From SZUA-254 sp964596065 (GTDB lineage: Bacteria; Bacteroidota; Ignavibacteria; UBA10030; SZUA-254), in NCBI GenBank assembly GCA_964596065.1, contig CAZQSM010000007.1, positions 1 to 50,021 of the forward strand: DNA of 50,021 nt, given 5' to 3'. Below are positions 16,863 to 25,592 of the stretch, piece by piece; position 1 is the stretch's first letter; each line of letters starts with the position of its first letter. A model generated the notes under the pieces. It saw nothing but the letters and a program-made list of their open reading frames with translations. It had not been told where the DNA came from and did no database searches. The position numbers were made by a program, and so were the translations under genes.

Positions 16863-17771
16863 ATGATCACCCTGCTCGCGATCGTCCTGCTCCTGCTGCT
16901 CTTCCTCGCCAGCGTCACCCTGATCCTCGTGATCGTGGGCCCCACGCTGCTCCTCAGGCCGCGGCGCCGGAGCGCCGCGTTCTACGAGGCGCTCGGAAGG
17001 CCCTCCACCCCGGAACAGGCGGGGCTCAGGAACGAGGAGATCATCATCCGGACCCCCGACGGCATCCGGCTGCATTCCTGGCTCGTGAAGGCCGCCGCCC
17101 CCGCGAAGGGTACCGTGGTCTATTTGCACGGCGTGGCGGACTGCAAGATCGACGGCATCCTGACCGCGCGGTTCCTCAATGAAAACGGGTACCACGTCTT
17201 CCTCTATGATTCGAGGCGCCACGGCGAAAGTGACGGGCTCTTCTGCACCTACGGGTATTTCGAGAAGAACGACGTCGTCTCGGTGATCGACTACATCCGT
17301 TCGAGGTCCGATCTGGCCGGGGCCCCGATCGCCCTCTTTGGAACGTCGATGGGCGCGGCGGTGGCGATCCAGGCGGCGGCCATCGACCCCCGGATCCGGG
17401 CCGTCATCGCCGAGAACTCCTTCGCCACGCTTCGCTCGGTCTTCGACGACTACCAGCGGCGGATGGTCAAGCTCCCCTTCCACTACCTGCGGAACCTGGT
17501 GATCAAGCGGTCGGAACTGATGGCGGGGTTCCGGGCAAACGACGTGTCGCCGATCGAGGCGGTGGCCAACATTTCGATCCCGATCCTCGTCGTCGTCGGG
17601 GAACGCGACCATCTCATCGACGCCGACTATTCCCACCGCCTGTTTGCCGCGGCCGTCGAACCGAAGGAACTCTACTCGATCCCGGGAGCTTCGCATTCCG
17701 ACACGTGGGTGGTCGGCGGTCGCGCCTACGAGGAGCGTCTTCTCGGTTTTTTGCGGAGGTCCCTCTCATGA
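16863..17771 (+). CDS. Membrane-anchored alpha/beta hydrolase
   Basis: This 302-residue protein has one N-terminal transmembrane helix (about 2-30) and an alpha/beta-hydrolase domain outside or inside the membrane. The catalytic triad can be read: nucleophile S152 in LFGTSMGAAVA, acid D239 in VVGERDHLID, and H268 in IPGASHSDTW. The oxyanion region is VVYLHGVADCK. The group resembles BAAT/YqkD-like serine hydrolases often described as putative esterases or peptidases; the substrate is unknown. Its stop overlaps the ATG of the M28 peptidase (17768-17771), so the two are coupled and may act on related substrates. Confidence 0.88.
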   Translation: MITLLAIVLLLLLFLASVTLILVIVGPTLLLRPRRRSAAFYEALGRPSTPEQAGLRNEEIIIRTPDGIRLHSWLVKAAAPAKGTVVYLHGVADCKIDGILTARFLNENGYHVFLYDSRRHGESDGLFCTYGYFEKNDVVSVIDYIRSRSDLAGAPIALFGTSMGAAVAIQAAAIDPRIRAVIAENSFATLRSVFDDYQRRMVKLPFHYLRNLVIKRSELMAGFRANDVSPIEAVANISIPILVVVGERDHLIDADYSHRLFAAAVEPKELYSIPGASHSDTWVVGGRAYEERLLGFLRRSLS

Positions 17772-20122
17772 AGCGCGCGCTCGCTGCGCTCCTCCTCGCG
17801 GCGGCCTGCTGGCCGTCGTCGGCCCCCGGCCGGGATTTTTCGACGCAGAACGCCGACGCGCTGCTCCGGAAACTGGCGGTGGAGATCGGCCCCCGGCCGA
17901 TGGGATCGCCGGCCGAACGGGAGGCGCTGTCGTTCGCGGCGGCGAAGCTGCTCGAGTACGGGTGCGACACCTCGTACGTCATGCCGATGACGCGGACCAA
18001 CGCGGTCAACACGTCGAGCGGGGTCGCCGTCGGCATCCTCCGCGGGGCGACCGGCCGCGTCATCGTGCTCGGGGGGCACATCGATTCCGCCGGCCCGGAA
18101 ATCCCCGGAGCGAACGACGACGCGTCCGGGTGCGCCGTGGTGCTCGAGGCGGCGAGGGTCCTCGGGGAGGGAGGCCCGCTCCAATCGACGATCGTCTTCG
18201 CCCTCTTCGGGGGCGAGGAGCAGGGCCTGGAGGGATCCGAAATGTTCGTCGATCGGTTCGAAGCGATCGACAGCGTCGCGTTGATGCTCCAGGTGGACAT
18301 GGCCAACGGGCTCGGAACGATCATCCTGGATCCGGACACGTACGGCGCGTCCGCGCCCCCCTGGCTCGTCCGGGCGGCGGTGGAGGAGTTCACCGCGCTG
18401 GGGTATACGGGCCTGGGCTACCCGATGCACTATTTCGCGGGTAACTACAGCTCGAGCAGGGGCTCGGCCTCCGACCACGCTCCGTTCCTCCGGGCGGGAA
18501 TCCCCGCGATCGACTTCACGACCGACGTATCCGACCCGATTCACACGCAGCAGGACACGTGGGAAAACTTCGAGATCGCCGGGTTGAAGCGCTCCGGCGA
18601 CCTGGTCCTGAGGCTGATCGACCGGTTCGACGCGGGGACACCCGACAGGACGACGTCCTCCTACTGGCTCTGGCTGGTCTGGGGAGTTCCCCTCATCGTC
18701 CCGATCCCCCTGGTGTGGGCGTTCATCGGGCTCTCGCTCCTCGCCGGCTCCCTCGTCCTGGTGCGCCTGCGGCGGCGGCACGCCGCGCTCCGGTCGACCG
18801 AAGGGTACGCCGAACGGAAATGGACCCTGCTCAAGCTCTGGCTGATCACCCTCCTGGTGGCCGCTCCGGCCTGGATGTCGTCGGACCTGATCGGCCTCAT
18901 CAAGGGGCTCCGGTTCCCCTGGTTCGCCCACCCCGGCCATTACTACGTCCCGGCCCTCCTCGCGGCGCTCTTCGGCCTGCTGGCGGGACTCCGCCTCGCG
19001 GGCCGGCTGAAGATTTCCGTCAGCCCCTACGTCCTGTTCAAGCGGAGCTTCATCGTGATGGCGCTCCTCGCGCTGCTCGCGGCGTGGGGCGGCGTTGAAC
19101 TGGCCGTCGGGCCGGCCGTCTGCCTGGCGCTCCTTTCCGCGTCGATGGTCATTCCGTGGCGTCTCCCCTCCGCGCTCCCGGCGCTGGTCGCGCCGGTCTG
19201 GATGTTCCGACTGATTTTCTCGGAAGCGGACTCGCTGATCTTCCGTTTTGCGGCACCGCAGCTCCCGGGATCGGCGGCCGTGACCCTCGGCGTCAATGCG
19301 GCTTGGATCCTGCTCCTCTCGCTCCTCCTCCTCGGCTGGCTTCCGGGGTTCGTCGCGCTGGTCCGCCGCTGGTCAGACCCTGCCTCCTTCATCGCCGCCG
19401 CCAGGTCCCGCCGCCTGATGGTGCTCACGGCCGGACTCTTCGGGATCAGCTGCGCGTACCTGCTCCTGGAGCCGTCGTATGAGCGCCCCTGGTATCCCGA
19501 CGTCCTGATCGAGGAGATCGACCGCCCCGGAACCGATGGCGACACGCTGAGGGTCCGGAGTTCCGAATACCTCGACGGGGCCGTCCTCTCTCACGGCGGC
19601 GTCGATACGATGCTGGGGCCGGGAACGCTGCAGTACGTCTACGGCGGCGGGCTTGGCGACCTGCCGCGCCGGCTCGGGGTGGCGCGCACATCCGCGCACC
19701 GCGGCGCCCCCCCCGGACCGGACGGGCCCCCGGACGCCGGCTCCGTCGCCGCGTACGACCTCCTCCTCAGTCTCCGGATGCCGATCCGCCCTTACATTGT
19801 CACGCTGCGCTACACATCAACCAGGGGCGCGGACGTCCCGATCTCCACTCCGCTCGTATCGAGAGGCGTCGCGGGGGGGACGGAGATCGCCTGGTATTCA
19901 TTCCCCGACAGCGCGATCGACGTCCCGCTCAGCTTCACCGTGGCGGTGGGGGACACGGTCAGGGAGGAGATCAGGGTGGTCTACGACACACTTGCATCGC
20001 CGGTGGTGTTCCGTTACCGCCAGGCGAACGTCCGGAGGAGGGGCGTGGTCGAGGAATCCCATCTCTACCCCGGGCCACGACCGGCGGCGGAGCGCCAGGA
20101 CGCGGCGCAGGGAGGCCGCTGA
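17768..20122 (+). CDS. M28 zinc peptidase with polytopic membrane domain (ERMP1-like layout)
   Basis: This 784-residue protein has a signal peptide and then an M28 aminopeptidase domain (about 25-290). The two-zinc site is complete: H104 and D106 in GGHIDSAG, D118 in GANDDASG, E150/E151 in FGGEEQG, D177 in LQVDMANG and H237 in SDHAPF. After it come about eight or nine hydrophobic segments (about 300-565) and a soluble C-terminal beta-rich domain of about 200 residues. This order, M28 then a multi-pass membrane region then an outer domain, resembles eukaryotic endoplasmic-reticulum metallopeptidase 1. It would process peptides in the periplasm at the inner membrane. GGAGG lies just before the ATG, supporting this start. 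Confidence 0.9.
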   Translation: MKRALAALLLAAACWPSSAPGRDFSTQNADALLRKLAVEIGPRPMGSPAEREALSFAAAKLLEYGCDTSYVMPMTRTNAVNTSSGVAVGILRGATGRVIVLGGHIDSAGPEIPGANDDASGCAVVLEAARVLGEGGPLQSTIVFALFGGEEQGLEGSEMFVDRFEAIDSVALMLQVDMANGLGTIILDPDTYGASAPPWLVRAAVEEFTALGYTGLGYPMHYFAGNYSSSRGSASDHAPFLRAGIPAIDFTTDVSDPIHTQQDTWENFEIAGLKRSGDLVLRLIDRFDAGTPDRTTSSYWLWLVWGVPLIVPIPLVWAFIGLSLLAGSLVLVRLRRRHAALRSTEGYAERKWTLLKLWLITLLVAAPAWMSSDLIGLIKGLRFPWFAHPGHYYVPALLAALFGLLAGLRLAGRLKISVSPYVLFKRSFIVMALLALLAAWGGVELAVGPAVCLALLSASMVIPWRLPSALPALVAPVWMFRLIFSEADSLIFRFAAPQLPGSAAVTLGVNAAWILLLSLLLLGWLPGFVALVRRWSDPASFIAAARSRRLMVLTAGLFGISCAYLLLEPSYERPWYPDVLIEEIDRPGTDGDTLRVRSSEYLDGAVLSHGGVDTMLGPGTLQYVYGGGLGDLPRRLGVARTSAHRGAPPGPDGPPDAGSVAAYDLLLSLRMPIRPYIVTLRYTSTRGADVPISTPLVSRGVAGGTEIAWYSFPDSAIDVPLSFTVAVGDTVREEIRVVYDTLASPVVFRYRQANVRRRGVVEESHLYPGPRPAAERQDAAQGGR

Positions 20123-20142
20123 GGGACCGGTCAGGGAGCGGC
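20115..20142. terminator. Hairpin between convergent M28 and rluD genes
   Basis: GCCGCT (20115-20120) pairs with AGCGGC (20137-20142), enclosing the palindrome GACCGGTC (20124-20131). The stop codons of both genes lie within the structure. There is no T-tract, so this is a weaker candidate than the one at 7.8 kb. Confidence 0.35.
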
Positions 20143-21111
20143 GGTCGACCTGAGGTCGTCGAGCAGGGCCGCCATGTCGGGCGGCAGGTCGGAATCGAAG
20201 AGCATCGACTCCTTCTTCACCGGATGAAAGAAACCGAGCGTTTTCGCGTGCAGCGCCTGCCGCCTGACGAGGTCGAGCCACCGGTGGAATCGTTCCTTGT
20301 TCGCCGCCGTCCCGCCAGCCGCGGGCGGCCGGCGCCCGCCGTAAGTGGGATCGCCGAACACGGGGTGCCCGAAGTGGTGCATGTGGACGCGGATCTGGTG
20401 CGTCCGCCCGGTCCTGAGCGTGAGTTTCACCAGGGTGAGGTCGGGAAATTCCTCCAGCACCTCGTAATCCGTCGTCGCCTCCTTCCCCGATCCGCTCACG
20501 GCAAATTTCTTCCTGTCCGACTTGCTCCTTCCCAGCGAGGCGTTGATCGTCCCCTTCCGGGGCGTGAGCCGGCCCCAGACGATCGCCCAGTATTCCCGGA
20601 CCGTGGTCCGTTTGGAGAACTGGGCGGCGAGCCGCGCAAGCGTGGCCTCGTTCCTCGCCACCACCATGATCCCCGACGTGTCCTTGTCGAGCCGGTGGAC
20701 GATCCCGGGGCGTACCGGGTCGGGAAAATCGGGCGGGCGCTCCCTCCACCGGTGGAGGAGCGCGTTGACGAGAGTCCCGGTGTAATGCGTGTAGGCTGGA
20801 TGGGTCACCATCCCCGCCGGCTTGTTCAACACGACGAGGTCGGCGTCCTCGTAGAGCACGTCGAGCGGGATGTCTTCCGGGCCCACGGTGGGAGGGGGCG
20901 GCGCCGGGAGGCTGATCGCGATGACCTCGCCGGGCGACACCCGGTGGCTGTTCTTCGCCGTTCGTCCGTCGACGAGGACGTGCCCGTCGCGGATCGCCTG
21001 CTGGACTTTGGACCGTGTGGCGTTTTCGACGTGGTTCGTGAGGTAGGTGTCGAGGCGTTCGCGGGCCTGGCCGGGCGCGACACGCAGCTCGAATGCGCCG
21101 TGGGGGGACAT
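20131..21111 (-). CDS. rluD: RluD-type 23S rRNA pseudouridine synthase
   Basis: This 326-residue RluA-family enzyme isomerises uridines in large-subunit rRNA. An S4 RNA-binding domain (about 15-75) precedes the catalytic domain, which has LNKPAGMVTHP, the active-site VHRLDKDTSG (D142), and RTGRTHQIRVHM followed by GHPVFGDPTYGG. The S4 domain points to RluD (helix 69) rather than RluA, although RluC-like specificity cannot be excluded. It is the last gene of a seven-gene minus-strand operon and starts five bases after lspA, as often seen in this phylum group. Confidence 0.93.
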   Translation of the reverse strand: MSPHGAFELRVAPGQARERLDTYLTNHVENATRSKVQQAIRDGHVLVDGRTAKNSHRVSPGEVIAISLPAPPPPTVGPEDIPLDVLYEDADLVVLNKPAGMVTHPAYTHYTGTLVNALLHRWRERPPDFPDPVRPGIVHRLDKDTSGIMVVARNEATLARLAAQFSKRTTVREYWAIVWGRLTPRKGTINASLGRSKSDRKKFAVSGSGKEATTDYEVLEEFPDLTLVKLTLRTGRTHQIRVHMHHFGHPVFGDPTYGGRRPPAAGGTAANKERFHRWLDLVRRQALHAKTLGFFHPVKKESMLFDSDLPPDMAALLDDLRSTAAP

Positions 21112-21116
21112 GTCCC

Positions 21117-21749
21117 TCAGGCGTCGGGCCGATCGGGTCCGGCGGCTCCCTCCGGATCGGCGTATCCCGGGGGCCGCTGCGGCACCGGGGCCGGGGCCCG
21201 TTCAGCGGCGCCGGCGGCCTGGCCCCGGCGATGGGTGAAGAGCATCAGGAACACCCCGCAGGTCACGCTCGCGTCGGCGATGTTGAAGACGGGCCAACGG
21301 TGAAGGGAATAACCGAAGAGCGAAAAATTGAAAAAATCGACGTCGATGAAATCCACCACCCTGCCATGGAAGAGCGCCGACTCCCCGAAGATGACCCCGT
21401 AGAACACCCTGTCGATGAGGTTGCCGATCGCCCCGCCCAGGATCATCGCGAGGGAGAGCCGGAACAGGACGGGCTCTTCCCTCGCCCGGTAGAGGTAATA
21501 GAGGATCCCAGCGCTCGCGGCCACGGAAAAAAGCGAGAAAAAGAGTTTTCCGCCGATGTCGATCCCGAACGCCATCCCCGGATTTTCGATGTAGGTGAGC
21601 CGGAGGAAGTCACCGATCACCGGATAACTCGCGCCGTAGGGGACCCCCTCCACCCGCACTCCGAACAGGGGAAAGTTGAACCCCTTGACGGCGAGCTTTG
21701 TGGCCTGGTCCGCGAGGACGATCAGGACACTGACGAGCACGATGCGCAT
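21117..21749 (-). CDS. lspA: LspA, lipoprotein signal peptidase
   Basis: This 210-residue, four-helix inner-membrane aspartic peptidase cleaves the signal peptide of diacylated prolipoproteins. The catalytic aspartates are D113 in GGAIGNLIDRV and D159 in FNIADASV; the DQATK and YIENPGMAFG motifs are also present. The C-terminus has a long Ala/Pro-rich hydrophilic tail of about 35 residues that is not conserved in the family. The ATG at 21749 places the first transmembrane helix at the N-terminus, as expected; an upstream extension of the frame overlaps the traR gene and is rejected. Confidence 0.95.
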   Translation of the reverse strand: MRIVLVSVLIVLADQATKLAVKGFNFPLFGVRVEGVPYGASYPVIGDFLRLTYIENPGMAFGIDIGGKLFFSLFSVAASAGILYYLYRAREEPVLFRLSLAMILGGAIGNLIDRVFYGVIFGESALFHGRVVDFIDVDFFNFSLFGYSLHRWPVFNIADASVTCGVFLMLFTHRRGQAAGAAERAPAPVPQRPPGYADPEGAAGPDRPDA

Positions 21750-21763
21750 CGGACCCGGTCCCC

Positions 21764-22411
21764 TCACTTCGACAGGCTCATCTTGCACCGGAGGCACTGC
21801 TGGGCGTGCGGAACGGCCTCGAGCCGCTCCTTTTCGATCAGCTTGCCGCATTCCGTGCACCGGCCATATTCCCCCCTGCCGATCCGCACGAGCGCGTCCT
21901 CGAGATGGTTCAGGAATTTCCCCTCACGGGACGCGAACAGGAACGTCTTTTCCCGCTCCATCGCGTCGGTACCCTGCTCCATGTGCGTGGAGTAGGTGGA
22001 GTTTTCGCTGGCGTATTCCCCGGTGGTCGCGTCCATCATCGAATCGCGGAGCGTCTCGAGCTCCTCGATGATCTCCTTTTTCTTCTCCAGGATCAGTTTT
22101 TTGAATTGCTCCAGTTCGCTCTTCGTGTAGCTCGTCTTCCGCCCCTTCGTTTCGGGCGGGGGGACGATCTGGGGGCGACCTGCGGACGGCTTCGGCGCCG
22201 ACGGCCTTCCGGCCGTTGCGGCCTTCCGGTCGGCCGGGGCCTTCGGCGTCGCGGAGCCCTTCGGTGCAGCGGAAGCCTTCGGCGTCGCGGAGGCCTTCGG
22301 CGTCGCCGGGACCTTCGGGGTCGCCGGGGCCTTCGGTGCAGCGGAAGCTTTCGGCGTCGCGGAGGTCTTCGCCGGCTGTTTCCTGGTCGACGTCTTTTTC
22401 GGTTTGGGCAT
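21764..22411 (-). CDS. DksA/TraR zinc-finger protein with basic repeat N-terminal tail
   Basis: The C-terminal 130 residues of this 215-residue protein are a DksA/TraR-type domain: a coiled coil (LEQFKKLILEKKKEIIEEL) and a four-cysteine zinc finger, CTECGKLIEKE then CLRC. Such proteins bind in the secondary channel of RNA polymerase or act as similar regulators. The first 80 residues are a disordered Lys/Pro/Ala tail containing eight copies of a hexapeptide like SATPKA, reminiscent of histone H1-like or AlgP tails, which may bind DNA or RNA. It lies between ileS and lspA, the order seen in many Bacteroidota-type genomes. Confidence 0.88.
   Translation of the reverse strand: MPKPKKTSTRKQPAKTSATPKASAAPKAPATPKVPATPKASATPKASAAPKGSATPKAPADRKAATAGRPSAPKPSAGRPQIVPPPETKGRKTSYTKSELEQFKKLILEKKKEIIEELETLRDSMMDATTGEYASENSTYSTHMEQGTDAMEREKTFLFASREGKFLNHLEDALVRIGRGEYGRCTECGKLIEKERLEAVPHAQQCLRCKMSLSK
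22220..22363 (-). repeat. Eight 18-bp tandem repeats coding [SP]A[TA]PK[AVG]
   Basis: Within the DksA/TraR gene, codons 17-64 consist of eight consecutive 18-base units coding SATPKA, SAAPKA, PATPKV, PATPKA, SATPKA, SAAPKG, SATPKA and PADRKA. Several units are nearly identical at the DNA level, so copy number could change by slippage while keeping the frame. Confidence 0.85.
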
Positions 22412-22435
22412 GAGCAGGGTTCCTGTGATGTTGGT

Positions 22436-25400
22436 TCAATTTAGGCGTTTGATCGAAATCGTGCATGGCTCGCCGTTCAGGTCGACGGCGTGCGCCGGGG
22501 CGGCGCCGTCGGGTTCCCCGGCCATCGATACGGCGAGCGTTTCGCTCCGGATGTAATCACCGTGCCGGGCGAGGGCCGCGGCGAGGCGTTCACCAGCCGC
22601 GTAGGCGATGGCGATCCGGTCCGTGACCTCGAACCCCGAGTCCTTGCGGAGGTTCTGCACCCGGTTGACGAATTCGCGGGCGAACCCCTCGGCGATGAGG
22701 CCGTCGTCGAGCGCGGTGTCGAGCGCGACCGTGAGCCGGTTGTCCGACTCCACGACCCAGCCCCCGATCTCCTCGCGGAGGATCTCCACGTCTTCGAGCG
22801 CCACGGTGGCGCCGGACCCGCCGACGTCGACCGTCAGCGACCCGGCCCGCTCCAGCTCCCGGAGCCCGTCGGGGCCGATGGCCCTGATGGCGGCGGCGAT
22901 CCCCTGGACAGCCTTCCCGTGCTTGGGGCCCAGGACCTTGAAATTGGGTTTCACGCTTTTTCGGACGATCCCCGCGTCGTCCCCGACGAATTCGATCGCC
23001 TTCACGTTCGTCTCCTCGAGGATGACGGGGGCCATCCGCTCGATCTGTTCCCGTTCCGCGGCGGAAGCGACGGGGACGATCAGCCGGCGGAGCGGCTGAC
23101 GCACCTTCAGGTTCGTCCTGTTCCGGATCGAGCGCACCATCGTGACGATCCGCTGCGCCATGGCCATCCGCGCCTCGAGTCCCGCATCGATCGCGGCGGG
23201 GTCGGGGTCGGGGAGGAGCGCCAGGTGGACGCTCTCGGGCCCGTCTCCCTGCTGGTGGACGGCGAGGTTCCGGTGGAGTTCTTCGGCCAGGAAGGGGGCG
23301 AACGGCGCCATCATCCGGGCGACCTGCGAGAGGCATTCGTGCAGCGTCCGGTATGCGGAGATCTTGTCGGCGCCCGGTTCGTTCTTCCAGAACCGCCGCC
23401 GGTTCCGCCTCACATACCAGTTGGAGAGCTGGTCGATGGTGAACGCGCTGACGGCCCTCGCCGCCCGGGTCACGTCGTACGCGTCCATCATGTCACGGTA
23501 ACGTCCCATCAGCGAATGGAGTTCCGACACGATCCAGCGGTCGATCTCCGGCCGCGCGGAAGCGGGAGGCCCGGCGTCGGAGCCGTCGTACCCGTCGATG
23601 TTCGCGTAGAGGGCGAAGAACGCGTAGGTGTTCACCAGCGTCCCGAAGAACTTCCGCTGGACCTCGACGAGGCCCTCCTCGTCGAACAGGGTCGGCTTCC
23701 AGGGCGGCGACGTGGCGACGAGGTACCATCGCACCGTGTCGGCGCCGTATTTTCCGATCACCTCGAACGGGTCGACGGAGTTCCCCCTGGTCTTGGACAT
23801 CTTCTGCCCCTGCTTGTCCAGGATCAGTTCGTTCACGATCAGGTTCCGGTACGCCGGCCGGTCGAAGAGGAACGCGCTGATCGCGTGGAGCGAGTAGAAC
23901 CATCCCCGCGTCTGGTCGACGCCCTCGCAGATGAAATCGGCGGGGTGGCGGGCCTCGAAGATCTCCCGGTTCTCGAAAGGGTAATGCCACTGGGCGAAGG
24001 GCATCGCGCCGGAGTCGTACCACACGTCGATCAGTTCCGGGGTGCGGCGCATCTCCCCGCCGCACACGCACCGGAAGGTCACGTCGTCGACGTGCGGTTT
24101 GTGAAGGTCGAGCGGCTCAGGGAGCCCCTCGCCCTCGCGGAGCTCCGCGATGCTGCCGACGCAGCGGAGCTTGCCGCACCCGCCGCAGATCCAGATCGGC
24201 AGCGGGGTTCCCCAGAAGCGGTCGCGAGAGAGCGACCAGTCCTTGTTTTCGCTCAGCCAGTTGCCGAACCGGCCCTCCCCCACCTCGGGCGGGTGCCATC
24301 CGATGGTCCCGTTGAGTTCCACCATCCGCTTCGCGTACCGGGTGGTCGCGATATACCACGACTCCCTCGCGTAATAGAGCAGCGGCGTCTTGCACCGCCA
24401 GCAGTGGGGGTAGCTGTGGGTGATCATCGTCTTCTTATAGAGGAGGTTCCGCCCCTTGAGGTGTTTGATGATCAGCGGGTCGGCCTCCTTCACGAACATT
24501 CCGGCGAATTCCGTCACCTCGGGGCCGAACCTCCCGCTCTTGTCCACCGGGTGGATCGTCGGGAGATGGTGCCGCCGCGACGCCTGGTAGTCGTCCTCGC
24601 CGTACGCCGGGGCCAGATGGACGATGCCCGACCCGTCCGAGGTCGTGACGAAGTCGGCCTCCACCACGTGGAACGCCCGGGCGTCGACGGCGTGGTAGCT
24701 GAAGAACCTGCCGTACTCCTTGCCGCTGAGGGCCGATCCCCTGAACCGTTCGACGATCTCATACTCGCCGTCGAGCATCCCGAGGCGGGCCTCGGCGAGG
24801 ATCAGCCGTTCGCCGCCGTGCCGGACTTTCACGTACTCCACGTCGGGGTGCACCGCGAGTGCGACGTTGGAGATCAGCGTCCATGGCGTGGTCGTCCAGA
24901 CCAGGAAGTATGTCCCCTCCTCCCCCTTCACCGGCGCCTTGACGTAGACGCTCGGATCGCTCACCTCCTCGTACCCGAGGGATACTTCGTGGGAGGAGAG
25001 CGGCGTCTCGCAGCGGGGGCAGTAGGGCTGGATCTTGAAGCCCTTGTAGATCAGGCCCTCGTCGAAAAACCGCTTGAGCGACCACCAGACCGATTCGATG
25101 TAATCGTTCTCGAACGTGACGTAGGGGCTGGCGAGGTCGACCCAGTACCCCATCCGCTCGGTCATCCGCTCCCATTCCTGCTTGTAGGTCCAGACCGATT
25201 TCCGGCATTCCTCGTTGAACCGCGCGACCCCGTAGCGGATGATCTCGTCTTTCTTCCGGAAACCGAGCGACTTTTCCACCTCGATTTCGACGGGGAGCCC
25301 GTGCGTGTCCCAGCCGGCCTTCCGGTGGACCTGCATCCCCCTCATCGTGTGGTACCGGCAGACGAGGTCCTTCAGCGTCCTGCTCATCACGTGGTGGATG

Positions 25401-25564
25401 CCGGGGCGGCCGTTGGCGGTCGGCGGCCCTTCGTAAAACGTGTACCCCTTCGCGCCGGCGCGCTCCGACACGCTCCGACCGAAGATGCCCCGTTCCTTCC
25501 AGAAGCGGAGGACCTCCTCTTCCAGCTTCGGATAATCGATCCTGTCGTCGAATTCCCTGAACAC
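22436..25564 (-). CDS. ileS: Isoleucyl-tRNA synthetase, type 2 with swapped GxHH signature
   Basis: This 1042-residue class I synthetase charges tRNA-Ile. The signature region reads GPPTANGRPGIHHVMSR, so the usual HxGH is GxHH (G55, I56, H57, H58). The second signature is KMSKT (588-592). The editing domain is intact, with WTTTPWTLISN and VHLAPAYGEDD. Zinc-type cysteine pairs occur in YCPRCETPLS, HCWRCKTP, and CGGCGKLRC. There is no C-terminal zinc finger, and the tail resembles type 2 (eukaryote-like) IleRS. A swapped GxHH is known from a subset of type 2 enzymes with extreme mupirocin resistance. The GTG at 25564 follows AGGA by about six bases. It is the fourth gene of the yggS-rluD operon, and I see no second ileS here. 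Confidence 0.96.
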   Translation of the reverse strand: MFREFDDRIDYPKLEEEVLRFWKERGIFGRSVSERAGAKGYTFYEGPPTANGRPGIHHVMSRTLKDLVCRYHTMRGMQVHRKAGWDTHGLPVEIEVEKSLGFRKKDEIIRYGVARFNEECRKSVWTYKQEWERMTERMGYWVDLASPYVTFENDYIESVWWSLKRFFDEGLIYKGFKIQPYCPRCETPLSSHEVSLGYEEVSDPSVYVKAPVKGEEGTYFLVWTTTPWTLISNVALAVHPDVEYVKVRHGGERLILAEARLGMLDGEYEIVERFRGSALSGKEYGRFFSYHAVDARAFHVVEADFVTTSDGSGIVHLAPAYGEDDYQASRRHHLPTIHPVDKSGRFGPEVTEFAGMFVKEADPLIIKHLKGRNLLYKKTMITHSYPHCWRCKTPLLYYARESWYIATTRYAKRMVELNGTIGWHPPEVGEGRFGNWLSENKDWSLSRDRFWGTPLPIWICGGCGKLRCVGSIAELREGEGLPEPLDLHKPHVDDVTFRCVCGGEMRRTPELIDVWYDSGAMPFAQWHYPFENREIFEARHPADFICEGVDQTRGWFYSLHAISAFLFDRPAYRNLIVNELILDKQGQKMSKTRGNSVDPFEVIGKYGADTVRWYLVATSPPWKPTLFDEEGLVEVQRKFFGTLVNTYAFFALYANIDGYDGSDAGPPASARPEIDRWIVSELHSLMGRYRDMMDAYDVTRAARAVSAFTIDQLSNWYVRRNRRRFWKNEPGADKISAYRTLHECLSQVARMMAPFAPFLAEELHRNLAVHQQGDGPESVHLALLPDPDPAAIDAGLEARMAMAQRIVTMVRSIRNRTNLKVRQPLRRLIVPVASAAEREQIERMAPVILEETNVKAIEFVGDDAGIVRKSVKPNFKVLGPKHGKAVQGIAAAIRAIGPDGLRELERAGSLTVDVGGSGATVALEDVEILREEIGGWVVESDNRLTVALDTALDDGLIAEGFAREFVNRVQNLRKDSGFEVTDRIAIAYAAGERLAAALARHGDYIRSETLAVSMAGEPDGAAPAHAVDLNGEPCTISIKRLN

Positions 25565-25592
25565 CGCGTTCCTGTCCGCTGATGATTGAGTG

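Noticed and set aside
22490..25582. A 1030-codon open frame on the plus strand opposite ileS
   Set aside because: It mirrors ileS, has no domain, and has the skewed composition of an antisense shadow.
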